From the NCBI RefSeq assembly GCF_000427095.1, contig NC_021487.1:2625325-2689324 (forward strand): a stretch of DNA of 64,000 nucleotides. Direction: 5' to 3'. The DNA comes from Chthonomonas calidirosea T49 (GTDB taxonomy: Bacteria > Armatimonadota > Chthonomonadetes > Chthonomonadales > Chthonomonadaceae). This document shows positions 34,948-44,652 of this stretch, piece after piece; position 1 is the stretch's first letter, and each line of letters starts with the position of its first letter. Both the position numbers and the translations under genes were made by a program. The notes under the pieces are model-generated. The model ran no database searches and had not been told where the DNA came from. It worked only from the letters and a program-made list of their open reading frames with translations.

Positions 34948-34967
34948 TCAGCAAGACATTCTGCTGA
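34948..34967 (+). terminator. First hairpin after the GxGYxYP gene
   Basis: TCAGCA-agacattc-TGCTGA, 6-bp perfect stem, starting 6 bases after the stop codon. Weaker than the hairpin that follows it. Confidence 0.4.
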
Positions 34968-34994
34968 GGCCTTTGTCTCTCAGTAGAGCAGGTG

Positions 34995-35022
34995 TAGGGA
35001 GCAAACTTGTGTTTGCTCCCTA
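34995..35022 (+). terminator. Second hairpin after the GxGYxYP gene
   Basis: TAGGGAGCAAAC-ttgt-GTTTGCTCCCTA, a perfect 12-bp stem. It lies between the GxGYxYP gene and the convergent hisS gene and probably serves both. There is no clear T-run. Confidence 0.65.
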
Positions 35023-35077
35023 TGTTCGCATTGCAGCGAAGCCCCGCTATTGGGTGCCGGGGTTTGCATCGTGACGA

Positions 35078-36379
35078 TCAGCCTTGCGCAAGCCGTTCTT
35101 TTATAGAGCTAACAATGCTCTCTAGAGGCAGCTCCTGCTGTTCACGGGTCGTTTGATTACGGAGGGCTACCACGCCACGAGCTAGCTCGTCCTCACCGAG
35201 AAGCAGGGTATAGGGGGCACCCAGATCGTCTGCACGTTTTAGCTGTTTCTTGAAATTTCTTCCTTGGTAGTCCATATCGGCGCATATGCCAGCCCTGCGA
35301 AGATCGTGGAGTAGGCGAACAGCGATAGGGCGCAGACGCAGGCTATCCCCTAACAAAATGAGGAACACCTGCGGGTTTTCATCCTCTACAGGTAAGACAA
35401 TGGAGAGAGCTTCCAGAGTGAGCAGGCAGCGCTCGACTCCCAGTCCAAACCCGATGCCGGGGGTTGGAGGGCCGCCACACTCCTCCACAAGGCGATCATA
35501 GCGTCCTCCTCCGCAAAGCGCGTCTTGTGCTCCCAACCCTTTGCCCTTCACCTCAAACACGGTGCCGGTGTAGTAGTCAAAACCACGAACGAGCATAGGG
35601 TCCACTACAAAAGGCGTCTCAAGGGCGTGAAGATATTCTTGCAATCGCTCGAATTGATCGCGGCTTTGCGCATCGAGATAGTCAAGCAGTTTAGGAGCTT
35701 CGGCTAAAATCTCTTTTTCTTTCGGGTCTTTGGTATCGAGCATCCGCAGCGGGTTCAGCTCGAAGCGCTTTTGGGCATCTTGGCTCATTTGGCTAAGGTA
35801 AGGACGAACATAGTTGCGCAGGGCTTCGAGATAGCGGGCACGTGCCTCAGGCGTGCCAACGGTATGGATATGCAGGGCGAGTTCCGTGATGCCCAATGCG
35901 CGATAGAAATCCATGGCAAGGGTGATGACCTCTGCATCTATAGCCGGGTCTGAGGAGCCGAACACCTCCACGCCGAGCTGCTCATGTTGTCGGTAACGCC
36001 CTTTTTGGCCTCGCTCGTAGCGGAAATTTTGGCTGGTGTAGTAGAGCTTGAGAAGAGGGTATTGGGCAAAAAGGCCATGCTCGATACAAGCCCGAACTAC
36101 GGGCGCTGTCCCCTCTGGTTTCAGAGTAAGGCTTCGCCCACCCCGATCGGTGAAGGTGAACATCTCTTTGCTGACGATGTCGGTGGTTTCACCGATGCTA
36201 CGCGTAAAGAGCTCTGTCTGCTCCAGGATCGGCGTACGAATCTCACGATAGCCGTAGTACCGACAGAGGTTTTGAAAAGTTCGTTCCACATAGCGCCATT
36301 TTGCCGAGTAGAGCCATGGCTCTTTCGATGGCGGATAGGGCAACACATCGTACATGTAGGGGGGAGCGGAATAACGCAA
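35078..36379 (-). CDS. hisS: Histidyl-tRNA synthetase
   Basis: 433 residues from a TTG at 36379. I prefer this start because AAGGAGG lies 5 bases ahead and the protein then begins RYSAPPYMYDVLP, as HisRS does; the frame stays open to 36454 but upstream residues have no family match. Class II motifs: motif 2 (NFRYERGQKGRYRQHEQLGVE), His-specific LVRGFDYYTGTVFEV and the GGGRYD segment, motif 3 (GIGFGLGVER), then the anticodon-binding domain (from about 330). It charges tRNA-His. It stands alone, with the sedolisin terminator just upstream. Confidence 0.96.
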   Translation of the reverse strand: MRYSAPPYMYDVLPYPPSKEPWLYSAKWRYVERTFQNLCRYYGYREIRTPILEQTELFTRSIGETTDIVSKEMFTFTDRGGRSLTLKPEGTAPVVRACIEHGLFAQYPLLKLYYTSQNFRYERGQKGRYRQHEQLGVEVFGSSDPAIDAEVITLAMDFYRALGITELALHIHTVGTPEARARYLEALRNYVRPYLSQMSQDAQKRFELNPLRMLDTKDPKEKEILAEAPKLLDYLDAQSRDQFERLQEYLHALETPFVVDPMLVRGFDYYTGTVFEVKGKGLGAQDALCGGGRYDRLVEECGGPPTPGIGFGLGVERCLLTLEALSIVLPVEDENPQVFLILLGDSLRLRPIAVRLLHDLRRAGICADMDYQGRNFKKQLKRADDLGAPYTLLLGEDELARGVVALRNQTTREQQELPLESIVSSIKERLAQG

Positions 36380-36452
36380 TAGGGCCTCCTTTTGCCATGA
36401 AAAAGTTCTCTGTGCATTGTACATTCTAGCCGAGAGAAACGTCAAATGAGGC

Positions 36453-36492
36453 AAAAAAACACCCTCCGCTTCACGCTGAAGAAGAGGGTGTT
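36453..36492 (-). terminator. Rho-independent terminator of the sedolisin gene
   Basis: On the minus strand a 9-bp stem AACACCCTC/GAGGGTGTT encloses an inner 5-bp stem (TTCAG-type) and is followed by seven T. It begins 20 bases after the sedolisin stop. It is the most classical intrinsic terminator in the window. Confidence 0.85.
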
Positions 36493-36512
36493 GAGCAAGC
36501 GGTCGAGAAGAT

Positions 36513-38777
36513 CTAATTCGCTGTCAAATTAAAATCGTCCACGACGAAGCTTGTGGGAGCAAAAGTGATCTGCGTACCCACAAGTCGGAGGATAATGACT
36601 TGACCTGCTAATGTAGTGGGTAGAGAGAAGGTCTCCTTTACATAGCCCGTATTGGCGTCAAGGTTTGAGAAGGTGTGAACGAGGTCAAGCAAGTTGCCAT
36701 TGGGATCTAATATCTCCACTTGAAGAGTATCCTCAGCCGTAGTGGCCGTATTCGCCGTGTCGATATGGAGGTAGAAGGAAAGGGTTATATTGGAGACAGC
36801 GCTAGGTATGCTCACAAATTGCTCTAGGATATCGGTATGCGGCAGCGGATAACCGCAAAGCCAAGCATCCCAATAGCCTGCGTGAGGAGGTTCGATCAGG
36901 CTGTCCGAAATGACGCCCGGGGTTACAATCCATGGACTTGGATCGAAACCATTTTCAAAACCCGGATTTCCGATGAGGTTTGCGGGAGGCGGCGGCTGGA
37001 CGAGTTCGGCATAGAGATTGGCACCGTTAAAGCTTCCTAAGCCAGTAGCATCGTCGTAACCGGGAACCGCCGGATAGAATCCATTATCTCCCGTTGTGAT
37101 ATCGTGGAAGTCATTGGCATACTTCGTGCTGTTTCTAGCGATATTATATAAAACAGGGTTGATAAACCCGATCGGGTTTTGATGAATGGCGGTGAGGCCT
37201 GCATTTATATCTGCTGTAAAGGCAGCCCAAAGCGGAGCAGCTGCGCTGGTGCCACCAACCGTAAACCAGCCGAAGTTGTTATTGACATATATGTCATAGC
37301 CCGTATTTGGATCGGCATCTAGGGCTACATCTGGGACATTCCGTAGAGATAGCGACCCTAGTGAAGCAGGAGAGATCAGTCCATATTGATAGCCTGGGAG
37401 AGCCCAGTAAATACTGATACCCCCTCCTCCACCACCGCCGCCGTCAATGACATCATTATTCCAAACTGTTTCTGAGGCATAGGCTCCGCCGGGTCCATTG
37501 GTAGTAAGTGTTGTTCCGCCCACACCCGTTACGAACGGCTGATCCGCGGGATTATCTACGCTCAGAGTAAAGCCATCATCATAAGCTCCATTATCGCCGG
37601 CTGCATCGAAGAAGGACTGTCCCTGCGTCGCCATTTGAACGAACGTGTAGTTTTCTGCGATAAGGTAGGAAAGGGGTGTTTGATCTTCTGGAAGGCCCCA
37701 TGAGCAGGATATCGAGGTGGCAATATCGTCGTTTGCTATGGTTGCAAAATTGAGTAGAAGATCAAAGAGACTATCTGGAGATTCGTAGACGAGAATTTCT
37801 GATGCGTTGTCAGATAAGGCGATCATCATATCTATATCTAATGTCACTTCAATTTGTCCGCCAAGGGAAACAGGTGTCCCTTTAAAGCCGTCAAGCAACA
37901 CATTTTGAAGCCTTGGCGCGTTGAGACCAAATTGGCTGACATATTGAGTTATATCTGATGCCACATAACCATCGAGCTCCACAAGCCCTAGTATTTGTTT
38001 ATCTCCACGCAGCACACTCGACGTAATGTTGTAGGCGGTTTGTATATCGCTTGGCGCAAGTCCGCCAGCAGGTCCCGTGCCAACGTTTAATGGCCTTGGA
38101 CCGGTGTAGATGGGAGGGCTATTGATAGGGACCGAAGGCCCACCTTGGGTGGGTGGATATGGACTTCCAATGAATGGTGGTTGCCCGTAACCTCCTGGAA
38201 ATTGGAGAAGCGGTTTTAATTTTCCTGCATTATCTAGCCCTACGATCCCCACAATAGGTACAGGTGGGGCTACAGGGTTCTGATCAGGCGCATAAAACTT
38301 GCTGCCGTCTGGACCGGTATATTGGCGCAGCTTCACATGGAAAGCGTTTTGAGCTTTCATTGCCGATGTGGTAACGCCGAGTAAGAGACGGTTCTTATAG
38401 GTTTGCGTTACCTGAAAACCTTGCGATTTCGCCCATTGAATCACCCTGTTGTAGTCGGCCTGGGAAAGGCCAAACATATCCCCAAACTGTTGTGGGGTTA
38501 GGTAATGATGATAAAGCGGGTCGGTAGGCGTATAAATGCGCTTAACATAGTTATCAAGTTTCTTCTGGTTCGGCATTTGGAGCACCAGCATCAGTTGCAG
38601 AGGTTGGGTTGGTGGTAAAGGTTGCCCAGGAATTGAGCGTGCGACAACGGCAGGCAGATGCCCCTCCAAGCGGTATAAAGGTTTTTGACCGATAGCGCCT
38701 TGGACCGACAGTATCAATGCACCAGCGCTGCTGAGCAGCGCGAGACGGTGCAGCAACTCCGTTAGTAAACCCCTCAT
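36513..38777 (-). CDS. Secreted sedolisin (S53 family, pro-kumamolisin) with C-terminal carbohydrate-binding-like domain
   Basis: 754 residues. A signal peptide (to about 30) is followed by the S53 pro-domain (about 35-190) with LTPQQFGDMFGLS, and by the peptidase domain (about 235-595). The catalytic set is visible: Glu310 and Asp314 (IEVTLD), oxyanion Asp395 (AAGDNGAYD) and nucleophile Ser511 in GGTSAAAP. The calcium-site segment GYDDATGLGS lies at about 573-582. Residues about 600-754 form a beta-sandwich opening NLIGNPGFENG, like CBM4/9-type modules. These are secreted serine-carboxyl peptidases that mature by self-cleavage and work in acid; kumamolisins are thermostable. Ribosome site AGGAG 8 bases ahead of the ATG. 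Confidence 0.93.
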   Translation of the reverse strand: MRGLLTELLHRLALLSSAGALILSVQGAIGQKPLYRLEGHLPAVVARSIPGQPLPPTQPLQLMLVLQMPNQKKLDNYVKRIYTPTDPLYHHYLTPQQFGDMFGLSQADYNRVIQWAKSQGFQVTQTYKNRLLLGVTTSAMKAQNAFHVKLRQYTGPDGSKFYAPDQNPVAPPVPIVGIVGLDNAGKLKPLLQFPGGYGQPPFIGSPYPPTQGGPSVPINSPPIYTGPRPLNVGTGPAGGLAPSDIQTAYNITSSVLRGDKQILGLVELDGYVASDITQYVSQFGLNAPRLQNVLLDGFKGTPVSLGGQIEVTLDIDMMIALSDNASEILVYESPDSLFDLLLNFATIANDDIATSISCSWGLPEDQTPLSYLIAENYTFVQMATQGQSFFDAAGDNGAYDDGFTLSVDNPADQPFVTGVGGTTLTTNGPGGAYASETVWNNDVIDGGGGGGGGISIYWALPGYQYGLISPASLGSLSLRNVPDVALDADPNTGYDIYVNNNFGWFTVGGTSAAAPLWAAFTADINAGLTAIHQNPIGFINPVLYNIARNSTKYANDFHDITTGDNGFYPAVPGYDDATGLGSFNGANLYAELVQPPPPANLIGNPGFENGFDPSPWIVTPGVISDSLIEPPHAGYWDAWLCGYPLPHTDILEQFVSIPSAVSNITLSFYLHIDTANTATTAEDTLQVEILDPNGNLLDLVHTFSNLDANTGYVKETFSLPTTLAGQVIILRLVGTQITFAPTSFVVDDFNLTAN

Positions 38778-38906
38778 AGATAAATCTCCTTTCTTTATCT
38801 TTCCTAAAGCTCTCCTTTACTCGCCTAATAGGATGCGGTACTCCTAGTACTTCTGTTCTAGTTTAGTCCCTTCTAATCTATGTCTGGTCTTTTTTGGTGC
38901 AAGAAA

Positions 38907-38922
38907 CACGAAATCTCTCGTG
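38907..38922 (-). promoter_or_regulatory. Palindrome overlapping the sedolisin start site, possible operator
   Basis: CACGA-N6-TCGTG, a perfect 5-bp inverted repeat beginning 3 bases after the -10 box, where a repressor would block initiation. No regulator gene is adjacent. Confidence 0.45.
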
Positions 38923-38925
38923 CCT

Positions 38926-38954
38926 ATTATATCAAACGTGCGCTTTTGGCGCAA
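38926..38954 (-). promoter_or_regulatory. Sedolisin gene promoter
   Basis: On the minus strand TTGCGC (38949-38954), 17 bases, then a perfect TATAAT (38926-38931). The leader to the ATG is about 140 bases. Confidence 0.6.
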
Positions 38955-39044
38955 GCAGTTTTTTTAGTTTGGTAGACGTGTTCGAAACTTGCTACGTTTC
39001 ATAAGTTTTAAAGAGAGCCTCGCCGGCTGGCCGCGCCAAGTAGG

Positions 39045-39845
39045 TTATCTTAATGAGGTCTGATAGATGCCGATAATGCGGTCGGCAGCCGCATAGGTGC
39101 TATCGCTAATGCGCTCTCTACGGACGATAGTGCCATCGGGGCGGGTGAAAGTACGATAGGTAATGACTCGGTAGCCGGGCACTCCGATGGAAAGGAGTCG
39201 CGCATGCAGACCATGCCCTCGGCTGTTATTAGATAGTATCATCGTTTTACGCTGTGGTTGTGTGGTAGAGAGGATCTGGGTTTCCACGTGCGCTTGGAGA
39301 GTCGGTTGCTTTGGGGCCCAAAAGCTTGCCTCTAGTGTGTCCTGGGTAGCTCGGCACTCGATACGAACGGGCCATGGATAGGGGTTTTTGAAGCGCAGAT
39401 CAATGATCGTTTGTGCCACGGCGGCATCTCTCCCCGGCGGCACGTATTCCGGACAGAAGTGATGCGGGTGCCGTTCCACAATCTGCATGCCGGCAAGGAG
39501 GGCTGCATTGTAGAGTGTGCTGGATGTTTGACACACCCCTCCCCCAACCGCGTTGACGAGCTCCCCATCGTAACTCACTGGTGCCTGCACGTAGCCATGG
39601 TCTGCCGACCAAGAGCCGACGCGTTTATCAAAAGAGAAAAGGCCTCCTGGTGGCACCACCGCACCGTTAACGGCCCATGCGGCGAGGCGGGCGTTTCGAC
39701 GCTGTGAGGGGCTTCTGCCGCGCAGGCTGCTGACATATCCTGCAATACGGACCTCCCTAGGTGGGGATGTGGCGGCGATCTGCAAAAAGCCGTAACCGCT
39801 TGCCAACGCAAACAGGCCAAGCCCGAGGGCCTCTGTCCACCGCAT
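39045..39845 (-). CDS. VanW family protein
   Basis: 266 residues. One N-terminal membrane helix or signal (7-25) is followed by the VanW domain. Characteristic segments are NGAVVPPGGLFSFDKRVG, GGGVCQTSSTLYNAALLAGM and ERHPHHFCPEYVPPGRDAAV. The biochemical role of VanW is not settled; it is an envelope protein, first found in a vancomycin-resistance cluster and widely present without it. Its ATG at 39845 overlaps the alpha-2-macroglobulin stop, so the three genes from 46332 to 39045 form one coupled unit. Confidence 0.9.
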   Translation of the reverse strand: MRWTEALGLGLFALASGYGFLQIAATSPPREVRIAGYVSSLRGRSPSQRRNARLAAWAVNGAVVPPGGLFSFDKRVGSWSADHGYVQAPVSYDGELVNAVGGGVCQTSSTLYNAALLAGMQIVERHPHHFCPEYVPPGRDAAVAQTIIDLRFKNPYPWPVRIECRATQDTLEASFWAPKQPTLQAHVETQILSTTQPQRKTMILSNNSRGHGLHARLLSIGVPGYRVITYRTFTRPDGTIVRRERISDSTYAAADRIIGIYQTSLR

Positions 39846-42800
39846 TATCGTACCTCCACACGTTCTGAGCCGGTTTCAACGTTTGTATCTGGGTCGTACA
39901 TTGCTTGGAGCCGAGTGGGCAAGGCGGTGAAACGGCCAGCCGTCTGGGCTCGCAGGTGATAATCGATGACATGCTTCCCCTTCGATAGGGAACGAATAAA
40001 GAAGGTGAGCCTGTCATCACGGATATCCATGCTAGAGAACCAGTAGTCCCAGTCGCCTTCCACATCGGCCGTGCCGCGCTCTGTAACCTCTAAACCGGCC
40101 GGTAAGGGGTCTTCCATGAGCACGTAGCTCATGTCCTTTGGCACCACAAAGCTAAGGCGCACCAGAATCGACTCGTTGGGGGCAAAGCGATCGTTGGTCG
40201 GGATCAGCTCGCCTTTGTCGGAGAGGCGATAATAGTTGCGTGTCAATTGAAAGCCGGGTAGCTTAAGCGGGGGCAGCGGCAGATCGTTTGGAGTGGTCTC
40301 AACGCTGCGTACCTCAAGGGTGTAAAAGATCGGGCTGCTGCCTTCAAGTAGCTTTAGCTCTACCGTGTTCTTGTTAAGTTGCAAGAGCCCAGGAGGCACG
40401 GTCACATCGCGCAAAGGCATCTGAGCACTTATGGGAACATGGGCAACAAGGCGGCCGTTCACCGAGATGGCAAGGGTGCCGGTTGGGCTGTGCATCCTTT
40501 TCTGCAGCAGATAGCTGCCAAGAAAACGGATGGCGAGGGCCATGTCGCGCGTGTTCATCCAGTAAGAATCGGCATGTCGCAGCAGAAACCATCGAAGGCC
40601 CGACTCGATCAAGGGGTTTTGGGGGTTGGCTGTGAGAAGCGCCTGTAAGGCTAAGAGTGTTGTGTAGGTTGAATCGGCGTAGAAGAAGCCAGGCACCGTC
40701 TGCCCCTCCCAGTGCATCAGAGCTCCTTCTATTCTTGCGCGACGAAGAAGCGCGTTGAGCGAATCGTTTAGGCTACGACCAAGCGCTTTATCTATTAGCA
40801 CGGTATAGGCTAGGTTTTCTGAGGAGAGGCCGGGAAGGATGAAGTGAGAGCGTGCTTTAGCGACAAGTTCTCGATTGCCGCATTGCAGAAGCACGTAGAG
40901 GACGAAGGGCTGGACATCGAGAGGGGTTTTGGGCAACATAGCAATAGCCGCCTTAGCACCGCTATCTATGACCTGCTGAGCCACAGGATAGCCGTACTTC
41001 ATGGCGAGTAGAAGCGATTCGAGCGCATAGGCGGTCATCCAGGGGTCGTCGTTGTCATACTGCCACCAGCCCCAAGCACCATCATCGTGTTGTAGGCGGT
41101 AGAGGCGCGCAACGTTTTCCTGAATGGCGGAGTTCATAGCGGGCGAAGCGCTCAAACCAAGCCGCGGCAGCGTTTTGGAGGCCACCAAGTTGGCAATAAG
41201 GCCACTTGCCGTCTGCTCCACACAGCTGTAGGGATAGGCACTGATTGCGTCCACGCTGTCGCTCAAGGCGGAGGCCAACGAGGGAATGAGGTGTACCTTC
41301 ACCTGAGTGGCCGAGAGCACTGTTTGAGGGTTGAGGCGAAACACCTCAACCTGCGGGTTACCGGCACCGACCTCACCGGAATAGGATGCGAGCTGGGTGC
41401 GGCCGAAGGGACGAACGGTGAGGGGCAGTTCAACGCCATCGTTAAACGACGGGCCACCGGTGGAGGTGGGCAGTGTCCAAGCAGTGGCCGTAAGCTTTGC
41501 CGAGCCGAACAAGGGGGCTGTAACCTGCCAGGAGAGTGTGGCCTGTTGGGCGTTCTCTATATGCAGCTGCTGTTGGACAGCTCCTTGAATTTGGAGGCCT
41601 TCTGCCTGTAGACGTACGATGACGTTTTGGGGTAGGCCTGTGTCGTTGCGTACGCTGGTCGTTACGGTGGCCTGGTCGCCTTGGGTAAGAAGACGAGGAA
41701 GTTCCATTTGCAACAGAAACGGCTTCGAGACTTGGATTTTGCTTATCTGCCAGCCGAACTGGGTGCTCATGGTTTGGGCGATGGCGGTTGCCCGCCATGT
41801 GGTGAGGTTATCTGGCACGGCGAAGGAAACAGTGGCATTGCCCCTGGAGTCGGTTAGCACGTCGGGTGCCCAAAGAGCGGTATCGGCGAACTTACGGCGT
41901 ATCTGAATGGTGCTCGCTGCTTTCTGCTCGCTGCCTAACGTGACGGTGTCGTTAGAGAAAGAGGTGGTCACCGAGTTCTGGCGATAGGGATAGAAGGCTC
42001 GATAAACGATATCGGGCGATTCCTCCTGAAGCTTAAAGATGGCCTCATCCACAACGGCAAAGGACAGATCGCTTTTTACCGGTCTTCCATGAGCGTCGGA
42101 GACGTGAATGTGATAGGTTACACGGCTACCGGGCAGATAGAGCGGGAGATGGTCGCCGTAGGAGGGGTGATCGGGTGTTAGGGTAACAAAAAGGCGTTTA
42201 TCTGGAACGGGAATACGTACGGAGATGCTGTTGTTGCCCGAAGCTTTAGCGCCAAGATAGCAAGCGGAGATAAAGACGTTAGGCCCGTACTCCTTGAGAA
42301 TGGGAATGGGCACCACCAGGCTATGTTGAGACATAGCCACGGTAAAGGTGCGATAGATGCGATTCCCTTCTAAGGTGATAAGCACCTTGCTCGGCACAAT
42401 AGGGCAGACGAGTAAAAGCTGTGCCGTTTCGCCTGGAGTGTAGGCGCGCTTATCGGTGAGGAGAGTGGGATCGGTGGAAGTAAAGGAAGTAGACCCTTCG
42501 TAAGATGCATCGTACACCTCGATGCTATCGGTGGTTTCGATGGAACGGCCTTTGGCGTCACGGGTGCGTAAAACGAGTTGGAGACTGCCAGCGTGCGGCG
42601 GTTGAAAGGTGAAGACAGCACGACCCAGGGCATCGGTGGTAGCATGTAGGGTTGTCCAAAGGTAGCGATGGTAGTCCGAATAGTTTCCCAACTTTTCGTA
42701 AGCAAGTTCAAGGGTTACCGGCTGCTGAGGAACGGCCTGCTGTTGCCAGGTATGCACCGTTGTCAAAACGCTGATGGACTGGCCTGGTAAGCAGAAATAG

Positions 42801-44641
42801 CCTGTGGGCTGCACATCCAGCGCGTAGTCGCCTGAGACCACAGGCACCTGGCATCGCTGCTCCTCTTGGCGGTTGTTGACGGTGACGGTAACATCAAAAT
42901 CCGCGATCTCGCGTTGGGGCAGAAACGCGAAAGAGTGGGTGGGCTTGGTTGGTACGCTGATAACCGCGTCGCCGTTCGAGTCAAGAGTCGTTTGTCCTTC
43001 CTGTTCTAGGCTGCCATAATAGCCTTCCCTTTGCGCCTCCCCCTCATCAGGCGAGGCTGGGAAAATGTCGTATTCATCCATGCTTTGTAGGTTACTCTGG
43101 TTAAACACCTGATAGGAGACAACGGCGTTGGCCAGTGGCGCTCCATAAAAGTAGGAGGCATGGACGTGGAGGCGAATGGGCTCGCCTCGCACATAAAGCG
43201 GTCGCTCTGGGGTGAGGGTTACCTGGAACTCGGGTTTGCGGTAGGCGGCCACAGCGATATCCTTTGTATAGCCCGTCACACCGTCGGGCATCTGGATAAA
43301 AAGGGTGTAAGTGCCGGTGGTTGCCTCAATTGGCAGGGTCATTTTGCCGTTAAAAGCGCCGAAGCTGTTGGTATAGAGGGTTTGGCTGTACACTTGAATG
43401 CCTTTGGGATCGTTCATCACCACGGACACGGGCGTATGGGGAGGAGGAAGCCGATAGCTCCAGGCCGAGCCGCCATCTGAGGTGCCAGTTGCCACAGGAG
43501 TTAGCTGGTTGCGACGTGCGATACCCTTAAAGTAGATGGTCTGTCCAGGTCGGTAGAGAGGTCTCTCTGTATAGATACTGACGGTGTACAGGTTGTTGCG
43601 ACTCGAGTTGAAGTTGGCTCCTTTTACGACAACCTCATCGTCGCCTCGTTGTGCGACAAAAAACTGGCTTTCGAGGAACGGGGATTGGGGATTTGTGAAG
43701 AGTGCCAGACCGTTTTGGTTTGTTTGGGTTTGCAGGCGCACTTCGTTTTCATGGTAGCATCGCACCATGCAATGTGGAATCGGATCCCCACTAGGCATAT
43801 CCACCACATAGGCGAGCGTCTGTGTATCGGCCTGTTTAAGCACCATGCCCATGTCGGTGATCTGCAGCCAACCCGCAACGCAATCCTCTTGATGGCGAAG
43901 GCGAAGAAGATACAGACCTGGAGGCAGCGGTGGAAGAGCAAAGCGTTTATAGAAAAAGCCTTCCACGTCGGGCTTTCCAATGGCCACCTCTTTCTCTAAA
44001 ACGAGTTTGGGGGTGGGCATTGTTGTGGGGTGTAGGAGGGAAGCCAGATAGTGCGTCGTGGAGATGGTATCTGCCGCGCTAAGAGCGTCTAGCGCCGAGG
44101 CAAGTTGCTTATTTTGCAGGATTTGCGACAGTTTTGTGCGATAAACTTGCACATGGTACGAGTCCTTATCTAGCGGAACTCTGTCGCTTACGTAGCCACG
44201 CACGGCGAATCGGCCTTGCTCTTTGGTGCCAAAGACCCTTTGGCGCTGCACTATCTCAAAACGGGAGAGGCTGCGCTGTAAAAATAGCGTGACCGGGGTA
44301 AGCGATCCCTCCCCCACATGGATGCGACTTATCTGGATGCTATGGGCTGGCGTGTCGGCGGAGACATCGTAATCTCCGGTGGGCACGCGCGAGAGAAGGA
44401 ACTTGCCATGTAGATTGCTGAGGGTACGCAGCTGATGGCGATAAGGGTTGTTGCCTGCAGGTGTGAGTACCACTTCGGCCCCAGCAATCGGTTTATGAAG
44501 GTCATTTAGCCAGACGGTTCCGGTAACCCCTCCTATAGGCGTATCTTGGTAGATGCGATAGGAGAGGCCAAGCCCTATGAAGGCGAGCGCGAACACAATG
44601 GGCAGGAGATGCCAAAAGGAAGAGGGTTGTTTCGTTTCCAT
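39845..44641 (-). CDS. Bacterial alpha-2-macroglobulin family protein with thioester motif
   Basis: About 1598 residues from the ATG at 44641, which has GAGGAG 7 bases ahead; an ATG at 44656 that overlaps the upstream stop has no such site. A membrane anchor (about 9-28) is followed by a carboxypeptidase-regulatory-like beta domain (about 33-105), then a chain of MG domains with the MG3-type ERPLYRPGQTIYFKGIARR, the family core, and a thioester domain with Cys1140-Val-Glu-Gln1143 (YSCVEQT). Such proteins trap proteases in the periplasm. In many Proteobacteria the partner is PBP1C; here it lies instead between a 16-17-helix membrane protein and VanW. Confidence 0.92.
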   Translation of the reverse strand: METKQPSSFWHLLPIVFALAFIGLGLSYRIYQDTPIGGVTGTVWLNDLHKPIAGAEVVLTPAGNNPYRHQLRTLSNLHGKFLLSRVPTGDYDVSADTPAHSIQISRIHVGEGSLTPVTLFLQRSLSRFEIVQRQRVFGTKEQGRFAVRGYVSDRVPLDKDSYHVQVYRTKLSQILQNKQLASALDALSAADTISTTHYLASLLHPTTMPTPKLVLEKEVAIGKPDVEGFFYKRFALPPLPPGLYLLRLRHQEDCVAGWLQITDMGMVLKQADTQTLAYVVDMPSGDPIPHCMVRCYHENEVRLQTQTNQNGLALFTNPQSPFLESQFFVAQRGDDEVVVKGANFNSSRNNLYTVSIYTERPLYRPGQTIYFKGIARRNQLTPVATGTSDGGSAWSYRLPPPHTPVSVVMNDPKGIQVYSQTLYTNSFGAFNGKMTLPIEATTGTYTLFIQMPDGVTGYTKDIAVAAYRKPEFQVTLTPERPLYVRGEPIRLHVHASYFYGAPLANAVVSYQVFNQSNLQSMDEYDIFPASPDEGEAQREGYYGSLEQEGQTTLDSNGDAVISVPTKPTHSFAFLPQREIADFDVTVTVNNRQEEQRCQVPVVSGDYALDVQPTGYFCLPGQSISVLTTVHTWQQQAVPQQPVTLELAYEKLGNYSDYHRYLWTTLHATTDALGRAVFTFQPPHAGSLQLVLRTRDAKGRSIETTDSIEVYDASYEGSTSFTSTDPTLLTDKRAYTPGETAQLLLVCPIVPSKVLITLEGNRIYRTFTVAMSQHSLVVPIPILKEYGPNVFISACYLGAKASGNNSISVRIPVPDKRLFVTLTPDHPSYGDHLPLYLPGSRVTYHIHVSDAHGRPVKSDLSFAVVDEAIFKLQEESPDIVYRAFYPYRQNSVTTSFSNDTVTLGSEQKAASTIQIRRKFADTALWAPDVLTDSRGNATVSFAVPDNLTTWRATAIAQTMSTQFGWQISKIQVSKPFLLQMELPRLLTQGDQATVTTSVRNDTGLPQNVIVRLQAEGLQIQGAVQQQLHIENAQQATLSWQVTAPLFGSAKLTATAWTLPTSTGGPSFNDGVELPLTVRPFGRTQLASYSGEVGAGNPQVEVFRLNPQTVLSATQVKVHLIPSLASALSDSVDAISAYPYSCVEQTASGLIANLVASKTLPRLGLSASPAMNSAIQENVARLYRLQHDDGAWGWWQYDNDDPWMTAYALESLLLAMKYGYPVAQQVIDSGAKAAIAMLPKTPLDVQPFVLYVLLQCGNRELVAKARSHFILPGLSSENLAYTVLIDKALGRSLNDSLNALLRRARIEGALMHWEGQTVPGFFYADSTYTTLLALQALLTANPQNPLIESGLRWFLLRHADSYWMNTRDMALAIRFLGSYLLQKRMHSPTGTLAISVNGRLVAHVPISAQMPLRDVTVPPGLLQLNKNTVELKLLEGSSPIFYTLEVRSVETTPNDLPLPPLKLPGFQLTRNYYRLSDKGELIPTNDRFAPNESILVRLSFVVPKDMSYVLMEDPLPAGLEVTERGTADVEGDWDYWFSSMDIRDDRLTFFIRSLSKGKHVIDYHLRAQTAGRFTALPTRLQAMYDPDTNVETGSERVEVR

Positions 44642-44652
44642 TAGGTCGCTCC

